Assembly (NCBI RefSeq): GCF_023035875.1
Contig: NZ_CP075379.1
Location: 496,001-560,000 of the forward strand
DNA length: 64,000 bases
From: Borrelia puertoricensis
Lineage (GTDB): Bacteria; Spirochaetota; Spirochaetia; Borreliales; Borreliaceae
Direction: 5' to 3'
The notes beneath the pieces were generated by a model, which was given only the letters and a program-made list of their open reading frames with translations, made no database searches and had not been told where the DNA came from. Shown here piece by piece: positions 63,912 to 64,000 of this stretch. Each line of letters begins with the position of its first letter. Positions within the stretch are counted from its first letter, which is position 1. Both the position numbers and the translations under genes were made by a program.

Positions 63912-64000
63912 ATGCAGATAAAGATTTTATTTTTAACTTTATTGATATTTATCACAGGTAATGCTTTCTCGGATGTTGCTTTTGAACTTAATTTGGGAGT
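63912..64000 (+). CDS. Exported protein, N-terminal fragment
   Basis: Only 29 codons are in the window: MQIKILFLTLLIFITGNAFS, then DVAFELNLG, a clear signal peptide followed by a short stretch that looks like a beta strand. GGGAG at 63896-63900 lies eleven bases before the ATG. The protein continues past the window edge, so family cannot be assigned. It is 93 bases downstream of the TPR lipoprotein gene. Confidence 0.6.
   Translation, partial: MQIKILFLTLLIFITGNAFSDVAFELNLG

Overview
The window is an AT-rich stretch of a spirochaete chromosome, most likely Borrelia and probably the relapsing-fever branch (genus confident, branch tentative). Evidence is the gene order murA - MATE - tuf - S10/spc/alpha ribosomal genes - rny - ymdB - tlyA - der, archaeal-type pheS/pheT, grpE-dnaK-dnaJ, coaX, a spirochaetal/mitochondrial-type EF-G, spirochaetal lipoproteins and frequent TTG/GTG starts. 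From memory the order matches B. burgdorferi BB_0472 to BB_0543. No phage, insertion sequence, CRISPR array or plasmid-like block was found; this is core chromosome.

Layout. 1-2.8 kb: the end of murA, a MATE transporter and a small convergent lipoprotein gene. 2.9-17.3 kb: one long co-directional ribosomal run that starts unusually with tuf and continues rpsJ to rplQ, including secY and rpoA. 17.4-31.5 kb: rny, ymdB, tlyA, an oppositely oriented GerMN-domain gene, der, a secreted protein with a CSGF motif, a HAD hydrolase and a 2295-residue membrane-anchored coiled-coil protein carrying a 99-bp tandem repeat. 31.5-35.8 kb: pheS, pheT, trxB. 35.8-40.1 kb, minus strand: grpE-dnaK-dnaJ-rlmB chaperone operon. 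40.2-47 kb: nadE with a decayed glutaminase domain, a receiver-PP2C phosphatase, two unknown genes and coaX. 47.3-50 kb, minus strand: a membrane protein, a glucosaminidase and a TIGR02757 protein. 50.4-55.6 kb: metallo-beta-lactamase-fold hydrolase, exonuclease III, an unknown secreted protein and an M16 lipoprotein peptidase. 55.6-61.3 kb, minus strand: a secreted HExxH protein, three tRNAs (Glu, Lys, Lys), a TPR protein, a bactofilin, a Bax-inhibitor-like membrane protein and EF-G. 61.7-64 kb: a KTSC-like small protein, an exported protein, a TPR lipoprotein and the start of another exported protein.

Most genes serve protein synthesis and quality control (ribosome, RNA polymerase alpha, SecY, EF-Tu, EF-G, PheRS, tRNAs, Der, RlmB, TlyA, chaperones). 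The remainder are mostly envelope proteins, several of them predicted secreted peptidases or peptidoglycan enzymes.

No wholly new multi-gene system stands out. The points most worth a second look are: the giant hendecad-repeat coiled-coil protein; NadE lacking its glutaminase residues; a secreted HExxH protein beside an M16 peptidase; a secreted protein with an NlpC/P60-like motif; a 16-bp inverted repeat with a promoter -10 box in its loop (50105-50158); a dyad abutting a promoter at 61549-61604; and hairpins in the tuf and grpE leaders. All calls come from reading the sequence without database searches.
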